From Polytrichum commune (lineage: Eukaryota; Streptophyta; Polytrichopsida; Polytrichales; Polytrichaceae): 64,000 bases of DNA. Positions 33,781 through 45,206 of this stretch are shown in pieces (position 1 is the first letter of the stretch; each line of letters begins with the position of its first letter). Position numbers and translations under genes: made by a program. Where the stretch lies: assembly GCA_950295325.1 (NCBI GenBank), contig OX485808.1, positions 27,236,527 to 27,300,526 of the forward strand, written 5' to 3'. The notes under the pieces are model-generated. The model did not search any database, was not told the origin of the DNA, and saw only the letters and a program-made list of their open reading frames with translations.

Positions 33781-34934
33781 CAACATCCAAGCACTAAAGT
33801 TATATAGGAAAAACATCATGTCGTGCGTTCAGTGCATAGACAGTGGTTACAATCATCCTCACTGACTTTGTTTTAGGGTTTATTTCCAAATCTAGATTCT
33901 AGCATCGCTTCTGATTGATGGCATGTACTCGTTTAGGGTTTAGTTCGCATTTAAGCTGCAGTCCATTGTCTTCCATAGAGCTATAAAGAGCTAAAAACGG
34001 ATTTGAGGACCTTTTGTCGCTTGTATGTGGATGTTGTCACTAGAGATTGAGGTCTTCAATGGGTGACTGTATTACTCACGCCGTTATTAAGTCATGTGTT
34101 GCATTGCATAGCGACGTACACCTTCTTGCAGATGGACATCCTACCTCCAACCAAGCACATCGCACATTGTATGGCCTACAACCCTCCTATGAGTCTACAT
34201 ATCAGGAGGTACACAAGGCAAACTTTGAGCGGCTCCGCGGTTTAGTTCAGACACCCTGAACCAGACATTTTCATGCACATGGATCTGACGTGGGCAACCC
34301 AGATCCGCGCCAAAGGGAGGAAGGACAGTCCAGGATTCATGCTCCAGTTTCAGTATTGTACATACCATGGGCAAGAGTGCATGATTTTGTGAAAGGTGAA
34401 GAAGCTCGTACTAATGGTCCCTGCAAGTTTGTTTGCTGGGGCACTCCATCGAACCAGCAGGGGAAACTCACGTTCCCCCATTGGAATAGCTATTCCGCCA
34501 TCATGAGGTGTGTTTGCAACAAGTAATCTAAATTCCATTGTGCATGTTGTCATGTTACACATTTCAAAAATAAATGTTCCTAGGTATATATGACTTGCAT
34601 ATGTTACCAACAGTAACTTGGCGTACAACCACTGCACGTACCACCATACCAGCGACCCATTAGGGTGTATAGGCCAAGTTGGGCACCTTAGTGATTTCAG
34701 GGACTCTCTAATGTTAGGGTGCAAACAATGCGACAAAAAAATGCTTCATTTTCCCAATTCTGGGTATTTGTTTTGGTATAGTGTGTGTGATGACAAATTA
34801 CCTTGATTCGTTGGTTACATGACATTAATTCTTTTTTTGTTGCGGGAATTGAAATTTGCAATGCACCCAAACCATGTGACAACATCTGCATTGATTCAAA
34901 CAACTCCTACCAAAAATCCATTTCCAAAACAACC
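33781..34934 (+). other. Left interior of the Mutator-like element
   Basis: Two short plus frames (34047-34259, 70 codons; 34290-34526, 78 codons, with GPCKFVCWGTPSNQQGKLTF) may be pieces of a captured host gene. Frame breaks and lack of recognition prevent a call. Confidence 0.35.
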
Positions 34935-35345
34935 CACGGGGAGGTCATTTCATTGTCAAGTTGACACCACGTGCGGACAAAGTTTGCTACCCCTATATTA
35001 CATGCCATATATAATTTTAAAATTTATGATATTTTTTTCTACATATACATAACCATTGATAGTATTTTTTTGAATTTTTTTTGAAAATTTTAGTCATCTT
35101 TATGTTTTTCAGTAATTGTTTTAGTTCAATTCTGTGTCATTCTAGTTAGAAACGGTATGTTTTATGAAAAAAACAAATCATCAAATTTAGTTACCACTTT
35201 TAACTATGTCATAGGTACTGTGTATATCTACTCATGAAAAAAAATTGATAAAATTTTGACCCATTTTGGTGGTGCAACTTACCAAAAGAAGATTTTTTTT
35301 GGTCGCACGTGGTGTTCAACTTGACAATGGAGTGATCTACCCGTG
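34935..35345. mobile_element. 411-bp MITE nested in the Mutator-like element
   Basis: The inverted ends are CACGGGGAGGTCATTTCATT and, on the other strand, CACGGGTAGATCACTCCATT, continuing for about 42 bp. An exact 8-bp duplication AAACAACC flanks it (34927-34934, 35346-35353). The interior is AT-rich and non-coding. Target length suggests a hAT relative. Confidence 0.88.
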
Positions 35346-35353
35346 AAACAACC

Positions 35354-36895
35354 ATTCAGGGCCACAGTACTTCCACAAGCAAATGCACTGAAGTCCCATG
35401 TTACACATATTGCTTATGAAACAACTTGACTCTCATATTGACAAAACACATAACCTGCACTAGTAAAACATGAGAAGAGGAAAGAAAACATTGCTAAGGC
35501 TACAATGGTCTCTAGTAGAGAGCAACACTAGTTGGATTTCTCAAACATGTGCAGAGGAACTCTATACACTTTAAGGAAGGCTTCATGATGTCATAACATT
35601 AGATGTGATCCACCAACATAGAAAGCATAAATCACAAGATTGACTGTCTTTCATAATGTTTAGGAGGATTTCAAGTGCCCAGACAAGATGGATGGCCTGA
35701 TAATATGGCACACTCGGAAAAAAAAGCCACACGTACAACTTTGCAACGGCAAGGAGCCTTTGAATGGGGTCGAAAGCCAAGATGGATGCAATCCTTGGTA
35801 GACCGTGTTGTGCAGTGAGTTGTGCAGTGAGTCGCAGATTAAGCTGCTCCTCCGTCAATGTTCCTGTAGGTAGGGGCTCTTGAAGCTGCAAGAGAAATAC
35901 TAATTAGCCAATACATATATAATCCCTATTCATGTAACTTAATACAATCTCATAATTTAAAATGTCCATTTTCTCTGGAGTTGTAGAGAGAATGACCATA
36001 TGCATGTGCATATGTGTGTGTAAGTTGGATGCTTCACATGCTAGCAACTGAAAGTACGTTTTAAAGTAATCATCACAGGACCGGAGGCAATATTTCAAAT
36101 GGAAGTGCAATTCAAGTAGGCAGACATGCGGTTTGCATCTACTTAATTAGTAGACAACAACTAAGTAGCCAACCTTTCAAAGTATGAGAAACTTGCAAAA
36201 TTCCTCGCATGGAAACTCTTTCAATTGATAAACACTCAAGCAATGGCATTCTTACGTAATGTTTTGATGCAGCTTTGAAGTACAATCAGAGCTGAATTTC
36301 TAGCAGTCTATGGAGGAATTCTTTTCAAGTTAATCATCAGAAGCAACTCTTATAATTAGAAACCTCGAATTTTTGAGACAATTATAAATTGAAGAAAGAA
36401 CAAGGCTGGATATTCTACAATATTCAATCAGCCATTGCCCATGGGAAGATAGAGAACAACCAGACATCGCAAGCCAATGCCAATTGGAAGCAAGAAGCCA
36501 AATCGATTAAACTTACACAAAGGGACACAATAACAATAGTAGTTATAACATTGGACCAAAACAATATATTAACTTAATACTTGGAATTCCATAATCTCAT
36601 AAAGGTGAAGACCGTAACCAGATTGAACAAATCATCCTAAAATTGAAGAGTGCAATCTCATGTCGAGATTTTCTGGTAAGAAATTAAGACTTTCTACAAT
36701 TTAATTTACTCATTGAAGGGGCTGCTTAGGCAACCTCTAAATTATGCTTGCTTTCAAAAATCTACAGATAGCCATACCAAGAACAAAGAAGCCGATCAAA
36801 ATTTGCACCCACTTTAAGGATAGGGTTGATCTGGTCAATGTGACCTGTTAAAACCCTAATACGTCAATGCTTGCACAGCTTGGGCGTGCTTGGCG
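35354..36895. other. Interior of the Mutator-like element, no gene recognised
   Basis: AT-rich sequence with short frames on both strands (for example 35891-35583 minus, 36389-36577 plus), none of which I recognise. Confidence 0.4.
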
Positions 36896-37114
36896 CTATG
36901 ATCGGGGAGAACCGGCAGTTGGTTACAGATGAACCGGTTGAGAAACCCTAAACAACCGGTTGAAGTTCAAGATTGCAGGAAAATTACCGATCATTTTAGA
37001 GGAATTTGTAGGATACAGTAAAGGAGAATCGGAGGACCTTAACCTGTAACCGGTTGGACTTGCAAATGCTCTGATCTCAACCAGTTATGCCCAAAAATCT
37101 CCCCGATCACTGGC
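36896..37114. mobile_element. About 220-bp MITE with GATCGGGGAG ends
   Basis: The ends read TATGATCGGGGAGA and, on the other strand, AGTGATCGGGGAGA; the interior contains several ACCGGTTG-like words. A related copy at 60448-60688 is flanked by a 9-bp near-duplication, and partial relatives lie at about 42890-43100 and 55320-55560. Confidence 0.65.
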
Positions 37115-37182
37115 CTGGCGTACCTGAGGGGAGGAGCTATAACATGCTATTCGGCAGCCGAATGTCTGGCGTCACCGACGTG

Positions 37183-37963
37183 CTCGGGGAGTTCACTGCA
37201 ATAATATTAGGAAACAACGTGCGGGAAAATATAGGGTAATTTATATTCACAAAAGGAAAAACTTAGAATTTTCTTAGAAGTAATATAGATGAGTATGTAT
37301 GATAAAATTTGTATTATAAATAATATAGGTTTGATACAAATAACGCATATTTTAAAAATATTTGTAAAAATATACCGTAGGATTTAAGGATCCTAGGTTT
37401 TTTTTGAAATAGGGTGTCCTTTGTGTTCAGAGGCGGGAAGATTTTGGATGAAAAACTAGGAGTTTTGGTTGGTCTTGTGTTTGTCTGTTTCAAGCAGGAT
37501 GTTGTAGTATTAACTCTATACCCTTCTACATTATTGCATGGACCCTATTTTTGCTTGCTTTGTTGTTGGTGTTTTAATTGTTTTTTTTTGACACTCAGTA
37601 CCATTGTGTTTAATTGTGTGTGTAACTTGATTGAGGAACATGGGCTGATTTTGTTGTTTGAAATTGTTTATGAACACTCTTAATGTAAAACCTTGTTGTG
37701 CCTTGGATTTTGGTGACTTGGTACTTTGAATGCTCTTAAACCCTTTGGAGCAAAATCAAATAATTATAATGAACATACCTAGCTTAAAATTAGAGCTTCA
37801 TCAAATTTAAAAGTAATTATAGGGTCATTTAAAAAACAAGAAATTAGCGAATTATATAATAATATGGTACAAAAAATTAAGGATAGATAATTAAATACCC
37901 CTTGAATAAATACCCTTGTCACGCACATGTATACATATATACATGTCTAGTGAACTCCCCGAG
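37183..37963. mobile_element. 781-bp non-autonomous transposon nested in the Mutator-like element
   Basis: The inverted ends CTCGGGGAGTTCACT are perfect, and an exact 8-bp duplication CCGACGTG flanks it (37175-37182, 37964-37971). The interior is strongly AT-rich against a GC-richer flank. The 89-codon frame at 37414-37683 is T-rich and hydrophobic and probably not a gene. Confidence 0.88.
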
Positions 37964-37971
37964 CCGACGTG

Positions 37972-38899
37972 CCTGGCGTCCCGGACCACCCTGCCCAACA
38001 GTTCCTGCTGCTGAATTTGATCCGGAAGAAGTCTTGCACTGGCAGCTGCGACATGGCAACACAACTTTGTTACATAGAAGACACTCCATTCTGGAAAAAA
38101 TCTACAGTCGAACTACAATACCACTTGCAGAGGTTGCACATCAGATTCGTGAGGAAATTAGACCTCCAGTAGAGATCTCGCACTTGCAATTTTCAAGAGT
38201 TTGATACTTGAATTGAGGTAAAATTCACCCAATGCTACAACTATTGTGATCTCATGACCAACTTCCCTCAGGCTCTCAATAACAAATCTTTCTTCAAGCT
38301 CTCAGCAGTTTGAGCAAGTGTAAAGTGCCAATATCAGTAGTGATACATCAAAAGGGAGTGGTACTAAACAAAGATCTAGCATTATTGACAAGCCGAAGAA
38401 TGCTTAAATCTCCCCAATGGCATGGAACCCACAAGACGAAAGCTCAATCTGTCGAAGTGTGAAGAGAGGTTGCAATTCCGGGAGTTCGATAATTAGATTA
38501 GACAAGCTTTCATCCACATCTCAAACTATTGATAACCTCAGCAGTCCTCAAACTCTCAAAGTTTATGAGGCTCCCTAGTTTGAATGAGTGAAAGTGAGTA
38601 TCCTGAAAATGAGATACAGAGGGCAAAATGGTCATATAAGCAAAGGAGAAACTAGGACAAGCCAAAAAAGCTTGGAAGCCCATCGTCCAGTACCGCTCCA
38701 CAATCGCCACCAACGTTGAAAGCATGATCGCCTTCTCCGACTCCGAAGGAGTCAAAGCCGAAGAGGAGTGTAGCCCTAACCCTGGGCGGCATTTCAGGGA
38801 AGCACCTCGCAGGCTTGCTGTGACTACTTCTTCTCCATGCGAAGTTGGATTTACAATTAGTAACTTTAGTAACATGACAAATGGCAGCACAACTTGTTA
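37972..38899. other. Right interior of the Mutator-like element
   Basis: GC-richer sequence at 37972-38060, possibly captured host DNA, is followed by a partial direct copy of the right arm (GTTACATAGAAGACACTCC, about 38071-38089). No recognised gene. Confidence 0.4.
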
Positions 38900-39495
38900 C
38901 ATAGAAGACAGTCCATTTTGGCGGAAATCTACACTCTTTGCTAAATGTCTAGGTTATGATCAATGAGAGGCATGGTTACGATCCCTTCAGCGCATCATTG
39001 TTGCAATCGCATCACTTCATGCAAGACAATCCATTGTGGCAAAAATCCGGAGTGTGCAGGTTACAATGATTCAGCAGCCATGGCTGGATGGAGGTCTTCC
39101 AAAGAGGCACCCCAAAACATAGTCCCCGAGGGTGATTAGGTTACCTCGGTGGGTGGATGCCGGCCATGGGCCACATGGTCCTCATGGCATGGGGATGCCA
39201 TGATGGAAGGTGATGTGATGTGAAGTTGGGCACGGGCAGCTTGGCGTACCAGCCTGGCGCGCCACGGTGTTGTTACGGCCCGGGCCAGCAGAGGCTCGGT
39301 TGCAGGAAGGCCGTGACCCGACCCCCGAGGGGCTGACCCACTGTCATGCCTCGATTTTAACACAATAATAAACACCATTGGGTTGGGTAATGTTAGGGGA
39401 TGGATGTCATGTGCATTGGAGCTGGACAACTCCAAAATGAGGGCAAAGTGACTTGTGCATGAGAGTTAGACAATCCAAGGTGGATCACGTGCCTA

Positions 39496-39795
39496 GGGGT
39501 GGACTCTTCATATCATGTACGTACTGCTGTGAGTGTAGAAAGGGGGTATTGTTTAGGGTCTTCGCATACATATTATACACAAAGAAGAGGTATTTTTTTT
39601 CTTTAGTATGTATAATTAAAAAAGGAAAAATTTTCAATTTTTTTTAAATTAAAGGTAGATGTATAAAAGGGGGCCTAAAATTTATCTAAACATTTGATAA
39701 TATGTAGATGAACTTGTTTTATCCAATTTACATTTTATTGCTATATATTGTTATTTATACAATCATTGTTATTTATTGCCTTAGCTTCTTTTGTT
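39496..39795. mobile_element. Left half of a GGGGTGGACTCTT-ended element
   Basis: The start GGGGTGGACTCTTCATATCA matches the complete relatives at 52883-53505 and 61395-62020. The match ends near 39790, where a sequence block specific to copy A begins, so the right half has been lost or replaced. Confidence 0.6.
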
Positions 39796-40344
39796 AGGAG
39801 AAGTGGGCTAGTTAGAAAACGTAGCCACTTGAGACACATCTACCTTATTGCCACGCCACCTTGACACAACTACCCCCCCCCCCTGCCCAAAAAAAAAACT
39901 AAAGAGAGAGAGAGAGATCACCTTGATTAGAGCCGCAAGCTCATATGTAAACCTTGGACGAGTTTACGGAGCCAAACAATAGTAATTATATTGTTCTCCC
40001 TCTTTAGTATGACACATTTGGGAAACACAAAAAAGTCTTATTATCAAGGTGTTGTCTTCTCATTAATATGACAAATGGCATAAAGTTGTCGTATCATTGA
40101 GGAAATATGAAAACATAAGTAATATGGGTTTAAAAATATATACAATGAGTTTAAGCAATATAGATGATATGAAATAATAACTTATCACTTCACACAACTA
40201 CAAATATCCTCAAGAACTCTTGAAATAGGAGTCCAAAGATCTCTAGTGTTGCCTACTCAAGTTAGCAACTGTCATCTTATCTAAATTCCATACTAACTTT
40301 TGAAAACTAATAATTCCATTAACACCAAAATATAAAGAGTTCTC

Positions 40345-40900
40345 TTAGAAGAAACTAAACAACAACGATGCATGATGTTTAGCATCACTAAGCTTTACTG
40401 TAGGTGGAGCAACATCATCCACATCTACTACATCTAGATCAACATTAAGATCAAAGTTTTTTGGAGAATTGGTTCCCAAAGCAACATCCACCAACTCATC
40501 GGTACTCAATTCTAGCTCAGTAATCTCTTCCGCTTTCATTTGAATGTAAGTCTTGATTGGCATCTCATCATCACCCAATTGCAACTTTGAAATCAGAACA
40601 CCAAGTTCATCTGATTCTTTTTGCATTCTATTCTTCTCCCTTTCTTCCACCGAGGCGAAATCAACATTCCATGTTGAAGGTAATATACGTGCCATCCTCC
40701 AACAATTCCTAACTATCTCTGCATCTAACCCACTCCATACTTCATAACTCTACATGGTAGCCTGTTTGATGTTGGGCACCACCTTCCTTAAATCATTCAA
40801 TGTAGCATCATCATACTGTGATAAAACCCATTGCAAAAACTTCTTCTTGTACTGAATTTCACATGTCCATTCTACACTAGTAGCCCTAATTCTCATTAAG
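40345..40900 (-). pseudogene. Pogo/Tigger-type transposase C-terminal fragment, copy A
   Basis: The minus strand reads QWVLSQYDDATL, VPNIKQA, then (after a TAG) SYEVWSGLDAEIVRNCWRMA and a 116-codon frame starting ARILPSTWNVDFASVEERE and ending in acidic sequence. The WRMARIL context (an NCWxxxGIL-like motif) after a DDE core is typical of plant pogo-like transposases of the CENP-B/jerky family. The catalytic core is missing. Nearby sequences CTCCCTCTTTAGTATGACA (about 39995) and GTATAAGAGAGGGAG (about 41045) may be the remains of its inverted ends. Confidence 0.7.
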
Positions 40901-41571
40901 TTCCCAATGATAAGTGAAGTTCCCAAGTGAAAGTGGATGCATTTTAGATGTACATAACATAGATGGAAGGAATTTTAGCATGAACCACCTCTTTAATATG
41001 ACAAAACGGAGATTCTAAATGTCACATTATCGAGTGCCGTAGTCGTATAAGAGAGGGAGTTTTGAACTAGGGAGTTTGGTCTCTCAAAAATGTGTCGTAG
41101 TATCGAGGGTGCCGCATAAATGAGTGCCGTATTAACGAGCTAAGACTGTAATACAATCAAATAATAATAATAAAGATAATAATAATAAGATCACTTGGAA
41201 CCACTAAGAGAGTCCTCGACATGAGGGTAAAATTAGGGGTTAAGTTGCGCTCCACACAACATTGGCTCCTATTCTCGCTCGCTCAATCGGCCCCACCGTG
41301 TGAACCTCACTTCCACAAGTTGCAAAACAAACTTGTGCCTCATGTGCACGTATTTGAAGCGGAAAGAAAAGCACAGAAACGTAAGTGTTTTTATAAACAA
41401 CAATAGCCGACCGGCATTTTTGCCAACATTACGGGAGCTATAAATAAATAACCACGACAAAAATGATTGTGCAACTTGGACCCTTGAATGCTTCTCACCC
41501 TTACAAAAAAACTATTAAAGAAATAAAATCCAACAGCCATGCATCCACATCATACGCATGGAGGATATTAA

Positions 41572-42070
41572 GGGCCACTTCACACACGAGTCAAGAGCCA
41601 TGACCATGAAATTGTGAGAGCCCAAAAGAAAGTGTCCAAAGGCCGTCCCAACACACCTCCAATATCATGTAGTGTGGTTACAGACCCTCAAGTGTAGTGT
41701 GAAGTCATATGTGACCGGGCCCTTAACCAAATGCTATTTCAATGAGTTTCTATTCACGCGGGTCTTCGCACATGATAAAATAGAATAAACCAACGGTTGT
41801 GAGCATTCAGAATGCCATGGTCTCCCGGTTTTGTGTTAGGCCTACCTCCAAGAGGCGGTTTTTGAAAATAGTCCAAGTGACCATGAAACATGATCCATTT
41901 GATACCATGTAGGAATCCATGTAGACTTCACATCCATCTTGTATTCACATACTCCGTTGGTCCCTCAAGTGTAATGTGAAGTGAACTTGGACCGGCTCAG
42001 CCTTTTCCACCAATGAGAGTGCTTGAAGTGTAATGGACACGGGCTCTCAGTCTCGTGTGTGAAGTGGCCC
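41572..42070. mobile_element. Tourist-like MITE, copy A
   Basis: About 499 bp with perfect 19-bp inverted ends GGGCCACTTCACACACGAG and a TAA duplication on each side (41569-41571, 42071-42073). The end sequence and 3-bp target fit PIF/Harbinger-derived MITEs. The copy at 54430-54928 arose by segmental duplication, and an independent insertion lies at 56364-56851. Confidence 0.88.
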
Positions 42071-43100
42071 TAAGTTACACTTCTAAACATCGGTTGACCA
42101 CCTCAACGTCTGGGAAGGGGTTTTTTTTTTGAGACAGAAGGCTGATAAGCCAATGCCAAAGCACAAGAGGTAGTTGACCACCTCGCAAGTTTTCTGTCAA
42201 GTAGAAAGGAGATTTCACAGTCGGGAATTGAACCCCCAACCTCTTCCTTGAGATTTGGGTATCTCTCCACCATCACCCAATAGTTTAGGGTCATCTTGGA
42301 CCTCCTGGGAAGGGTTTTGGGCACCAGTGGTCAAAAACCTGGTGTTTCCCAAGTCCCACCGGTTTACTTACATGCATGGTGGGATCTGGATCTTTTGGTT
42401 TTTGTTGGCTCTGTCTATAGGACAGAGTCTATGCATCAACTTCTTCGTTTCAAGAGCAAATTTCCTAACCACTTTGCGTTCACACTTGGACGTTACTTGT
42501 TCTTGTAATTTTTGGTCCACTTTATTTAATGTGGATGTTAACTATAATTATATATGTATATATGTATATATATATACAGTACTATAATTGCTCCCTAAAA
42601 TGCATTGAAAAAATCTAGTTAACTATAGTTATTTCGGCAGTTCTTGATTATTTATTCTAAAAATTTCGGGTGATATCAAAATCCATGACCTGCATTTGAG
42701 AAGAAGGTGCACAAAATCCAAGAAAGGTTTGGTATAGTAAATAACCATGGATTGGCATGAGCAAAGTGGACAATTATAATTGTAGTCTTTCATAGTAAAG
42801 GACAAAGCCTCACGGTTCTACCGTTTTCTTGTTTATTAAATAGTTGAAGGTATATTCCATGCATGATGGGTGATTTTTGTGAAGTCTTGACCTTCAACTG
42901 ACAAAGGGGGAGACCCGGACCTCTACTGTAGGTACAGATGAAGTGGTTGAGTTCGAGAGATAATTGGTTGAAGGTGCAAGACTTTGGGACAATTGCCATT
43001 CATTTAAGCAGAATCTGTGGAATATACCTCAAATATTTATTATTCTAAAATGCGGAAGGATCACAACACGTAGCTGGTTGGACTTGGAAAATACTGGGAT
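42071..43100. other. Intergenic DNA at the end of copy A
   Basis: The block at about 42403-42833 is absent from copy B and is flanked by short TTGTT words, so it may have been deleted from B by microhomology. It contains a TATATGTA microsatellite (about 42550-42575). The last 250 bp resemble the ACCGGTTG-rich MITE family. Confidence 0.5.
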
Positions 43101-43796
43101 CCTCTTCCACATGTGAATTCGTTGCCCAATTCGTTTTAATTCTGGAAGGGTATGAGCTAGGGCAACGCAGCTCCTTTGTAGTTGCTGCACCTTTCCAGCG
43201 ACTCGGGTTTGAAGGAGAGTGCGCAACTTAATTATATCATCGTCGAAGCTGTCTGTGCTTCGGGTTCGGAGCTCGCTCGTGGATGTTGATCGCCCTCGTT
43301 CGCCTCAGAGAATTCGTGCCACCGCAGACAGCTGCCCGACGCAACCACTGAGCTAGGTGCGTGTCAAATGATATGATTAGTTTTTGTTCGTCGATGGTCT
43401 TTGTAGGAGACAGTTCATGTTGGCCATGACTTTCGGTAATGGCCTACATAAATAACCGGCGAGAGGGTGGTGGATGCCAAATCCACCTAATCTGAAAGCG
43501 TTCATGGGACGCTACCGATCTGCTCATAGACAGACATTAACTGAAGGTTATGGAATGAAACGTTGCTGGAAGTGTTGTCCACTTGGATGTGCGACCGATT
43601 ATTGAGGTCTGATTGTTCCTTGTAGCTACGTCGATGCATACATGATTGATCTCTGCCCTTTCTCTGATCACTTCATACGCGCTCCATCCGAACAAAAATT
43701 GTCTACCAAAAGTGGCTGACTTGGTTATTGTGGCAGGAATTTTGGACTCGGTGCTTCACAAGCCGTAGAGTTACAGAGGAACGTAAGTATAATCCC

Positions 43797-45206
43797 ATGG
43801 CACGAGACCAGCAACATGGTGTCGTCATAGGAGATGATCATGCAAATCCGGATGATGATGAGAAGGTCCTTGACATTTCGGAGCCCGTCACTACTACTGT
43901 TGGGACGTCTGCGTTTGTAACAGCGAGTGCAGATTCTTTAATGTCAGACCACAACATTGAAGTTGGATGTGCATCACCTTCAAATTCTGTGGCCGAGTCT
44001 CATTCTGAATATTTTTCCACACGCATTGAGAAAATGATCCAAGCAAAGAAGGAATTTGCAACAGATTTGGAGTTTGAGATAGAAGCTTCCAGAGATCACT
44101 GGAGCGAATTAATTCCGTTAAATGTTGAAGCTGCAAACGAGGGGAAACTGCAAGGATTGAAGTTAGAGAGCAATGATGCGAAGGAATTAGGAGAAGTTGA
44201 TGATGAGGTGGGCGAGGCAGGTGGAGCAGGCAAAACGGCAGAAACTAACATGGAATTCTTTCAGCGTCTTCAAAAGAAACATGGTCGTTTCTTCAAATCG
44301 GAGGGTACACTCGGAATTATTTGGAATGGCAAGATTGCAGAGGGAGCGCAAGCTGAGATTTTTTCAATCTCAGCAGGGACTGGTGCTCTTCATCTTCCTA
44401 CAGCACTAGCACTAAAGGTGTTCAAGCAAGGTTCTTCATTGCGAGACTTGGAAAAGCAATGGCCCCTGGGAATGCTCCAAATTGAAGGTTTGAAGAACTA
44501 CGGGCTGCACCATCTGTTCTATACTTGTTGCATACTGGGAGCCATCTTATTGAACGATGGAAGGTTTGCATTCCTTATGCTGCAATGTTGGGGAGACTTG
44601 CGGAAGCTTATTGATCTCAAAATGCAAAAGAACCACAACCAAGGCCCACCGTTCACAAGTGCTGTGACAACACGAATCATGCTCGAGATTGCTGTCGGCA
44701 TGCGTAAGTTACACAAGCATGACATAGTCCACAGAGACCTCAAAGCTTCTAACGTGCTCCTAGACACCGGATTGGCGACAGCAATGGAAGAGGATAATTT
44801 TACTTGTGAAGTAGCAGATTTCGAGTGCTCAGTGGGGGTTGTGGGGTCGAGGTTCTGGAGGGCGCCAGAGATATTGCGCGCTGTGAAGAGTCGGCATATC
44901 GAGCCCGAGTTATTCACCAAAAGCGCAGATGTTTACAGTTATGGGATGACCTGTTATGAAATTGTAACAGGTCGTATTCCATTCGAGGACCTTCGCGCAA
45001 CCGATTTTGATGTTGTCATTCGCGGAGAGAGACCAAAACTACCGAGCAATATTCAACCTTGGATGAGGGATTTGATAACTGGATGTTGGCATCCCAACCC
45101 TTTGGAAAGGCCTACTTTTGACACCATAGCAGACATGCTTCGTGAGCAATGCCCGAGATGGTTTGAGATACCTCAACATCGATGCCTCGAGCATCTAAAT
45201 GCCTAG
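43797..45206 (+). CDS. TKL-type protein kinase, copy B
   Basis: A frame of 469 residues from the ATG shared with copy A; the same frame stays open 23 codons further upstream to an acceptor-like GGCAG at 43731-43735. The kinase domain keeps the ATP lysine (ALALKVFK) and an intact catalytic loop HRDLKASN, but the metal motif is DFE rather than DFG and the glycine loop is degenerate, as in copy A. RAPEIL and the C-lobe motifs are intact. Compared with copy A it contains about 22 extra residues (NEGKLQGLKLESNDAKELGE region) before the kinase domain. It is probably the more ancestral of the two genes. The substrate is unknown; such kinases act in cytosolic signalling. Confidence 0.87.
   Translation: MARDQQHGVVIGDDHANPDDDEKVLDISEPVTTTVGTSAFVTASADSLMSDHNIEVGCASPSNSVAESHSEYFSTRIEKMIQAKKEFATDLEFEIEASRDHWSELIPLNVEAANEGKLQGLKLESNDAKELGEVDDEVGEAGGAGKTAETNMEFFQRLQKKHGRFFKSEGTLGIIWNGKIAEGAQAEIFSISAGTGALHLPTALALKVFKQGSSLRDLEKQWPLGMLQIEGLKNYGLHHLFYTCCILGAILLNDGRFAFLMLQCWGDLRKLIDLKMQKNHNQGPPFTSAVTTRIMLEIAVGMRKLHKHDIVHRDLKASNVLLDTGLATAMEEDNFTCEVADFECSVGVVGSRFWRAPEILRAVKSRHIEPELFTKSADVYSYGMTCYEIVTGRIPFEDLRATDFDVVIRGERPKLPSNIQPWMRDLITGCWHPNPLERPTFDTIADMLREQCPRWFEIPQHRCLEHLNA

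Larger units (their letters stand above)
33234..39398. mobile_element. 6.2-kb Mutator-like element with long inverted ends
   Basis: The terminal inverted repeats start CCCTAACATTACCCAACCC and extend about 545 bp on the left (to about 33780) and 498 bp on the right (from about 38900); the left arm has about 46 extra bases. A perfect 9-bp target duplication GATGGATGT lies at 33225-33233 and 39399-39407, the Mutator-type length. Copy B has the empty site with one GATGGATGT (52786-52794). I recognise no MURA-like transposase inside; short frames at 34047-34526 might derive from captured sequence. The interior contains three further nested small elements. Direct repeats of the right-arm sequence occur at about 38055-38110. 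Confidence 0.9.
23064..43100 (+). repeat. Segmental duplication, copy A
   Basis: The order and sequence of 23064-43100 recur at 43101-55534 in the same orientation with only a few differences per hundred bases by eye. Copy A is longer because it contains a Mutator-like element (33234-39398) and extra blocks at about 25998-27140, 31560-32150, 39795-40700 and 42403-42833. The A-to-B junction at 43100/43101 reads CTGGGAT|CCTCTTCC: the end of the unit joined to its beginning, as expected for a tandem duplication. Confidence 0.88.

Noticed and set aside
34350-34736. 128-codon minus frame in the Mutator-like element
   Set aside because: Composition is consistent with a chance frame and I recognise no domain.
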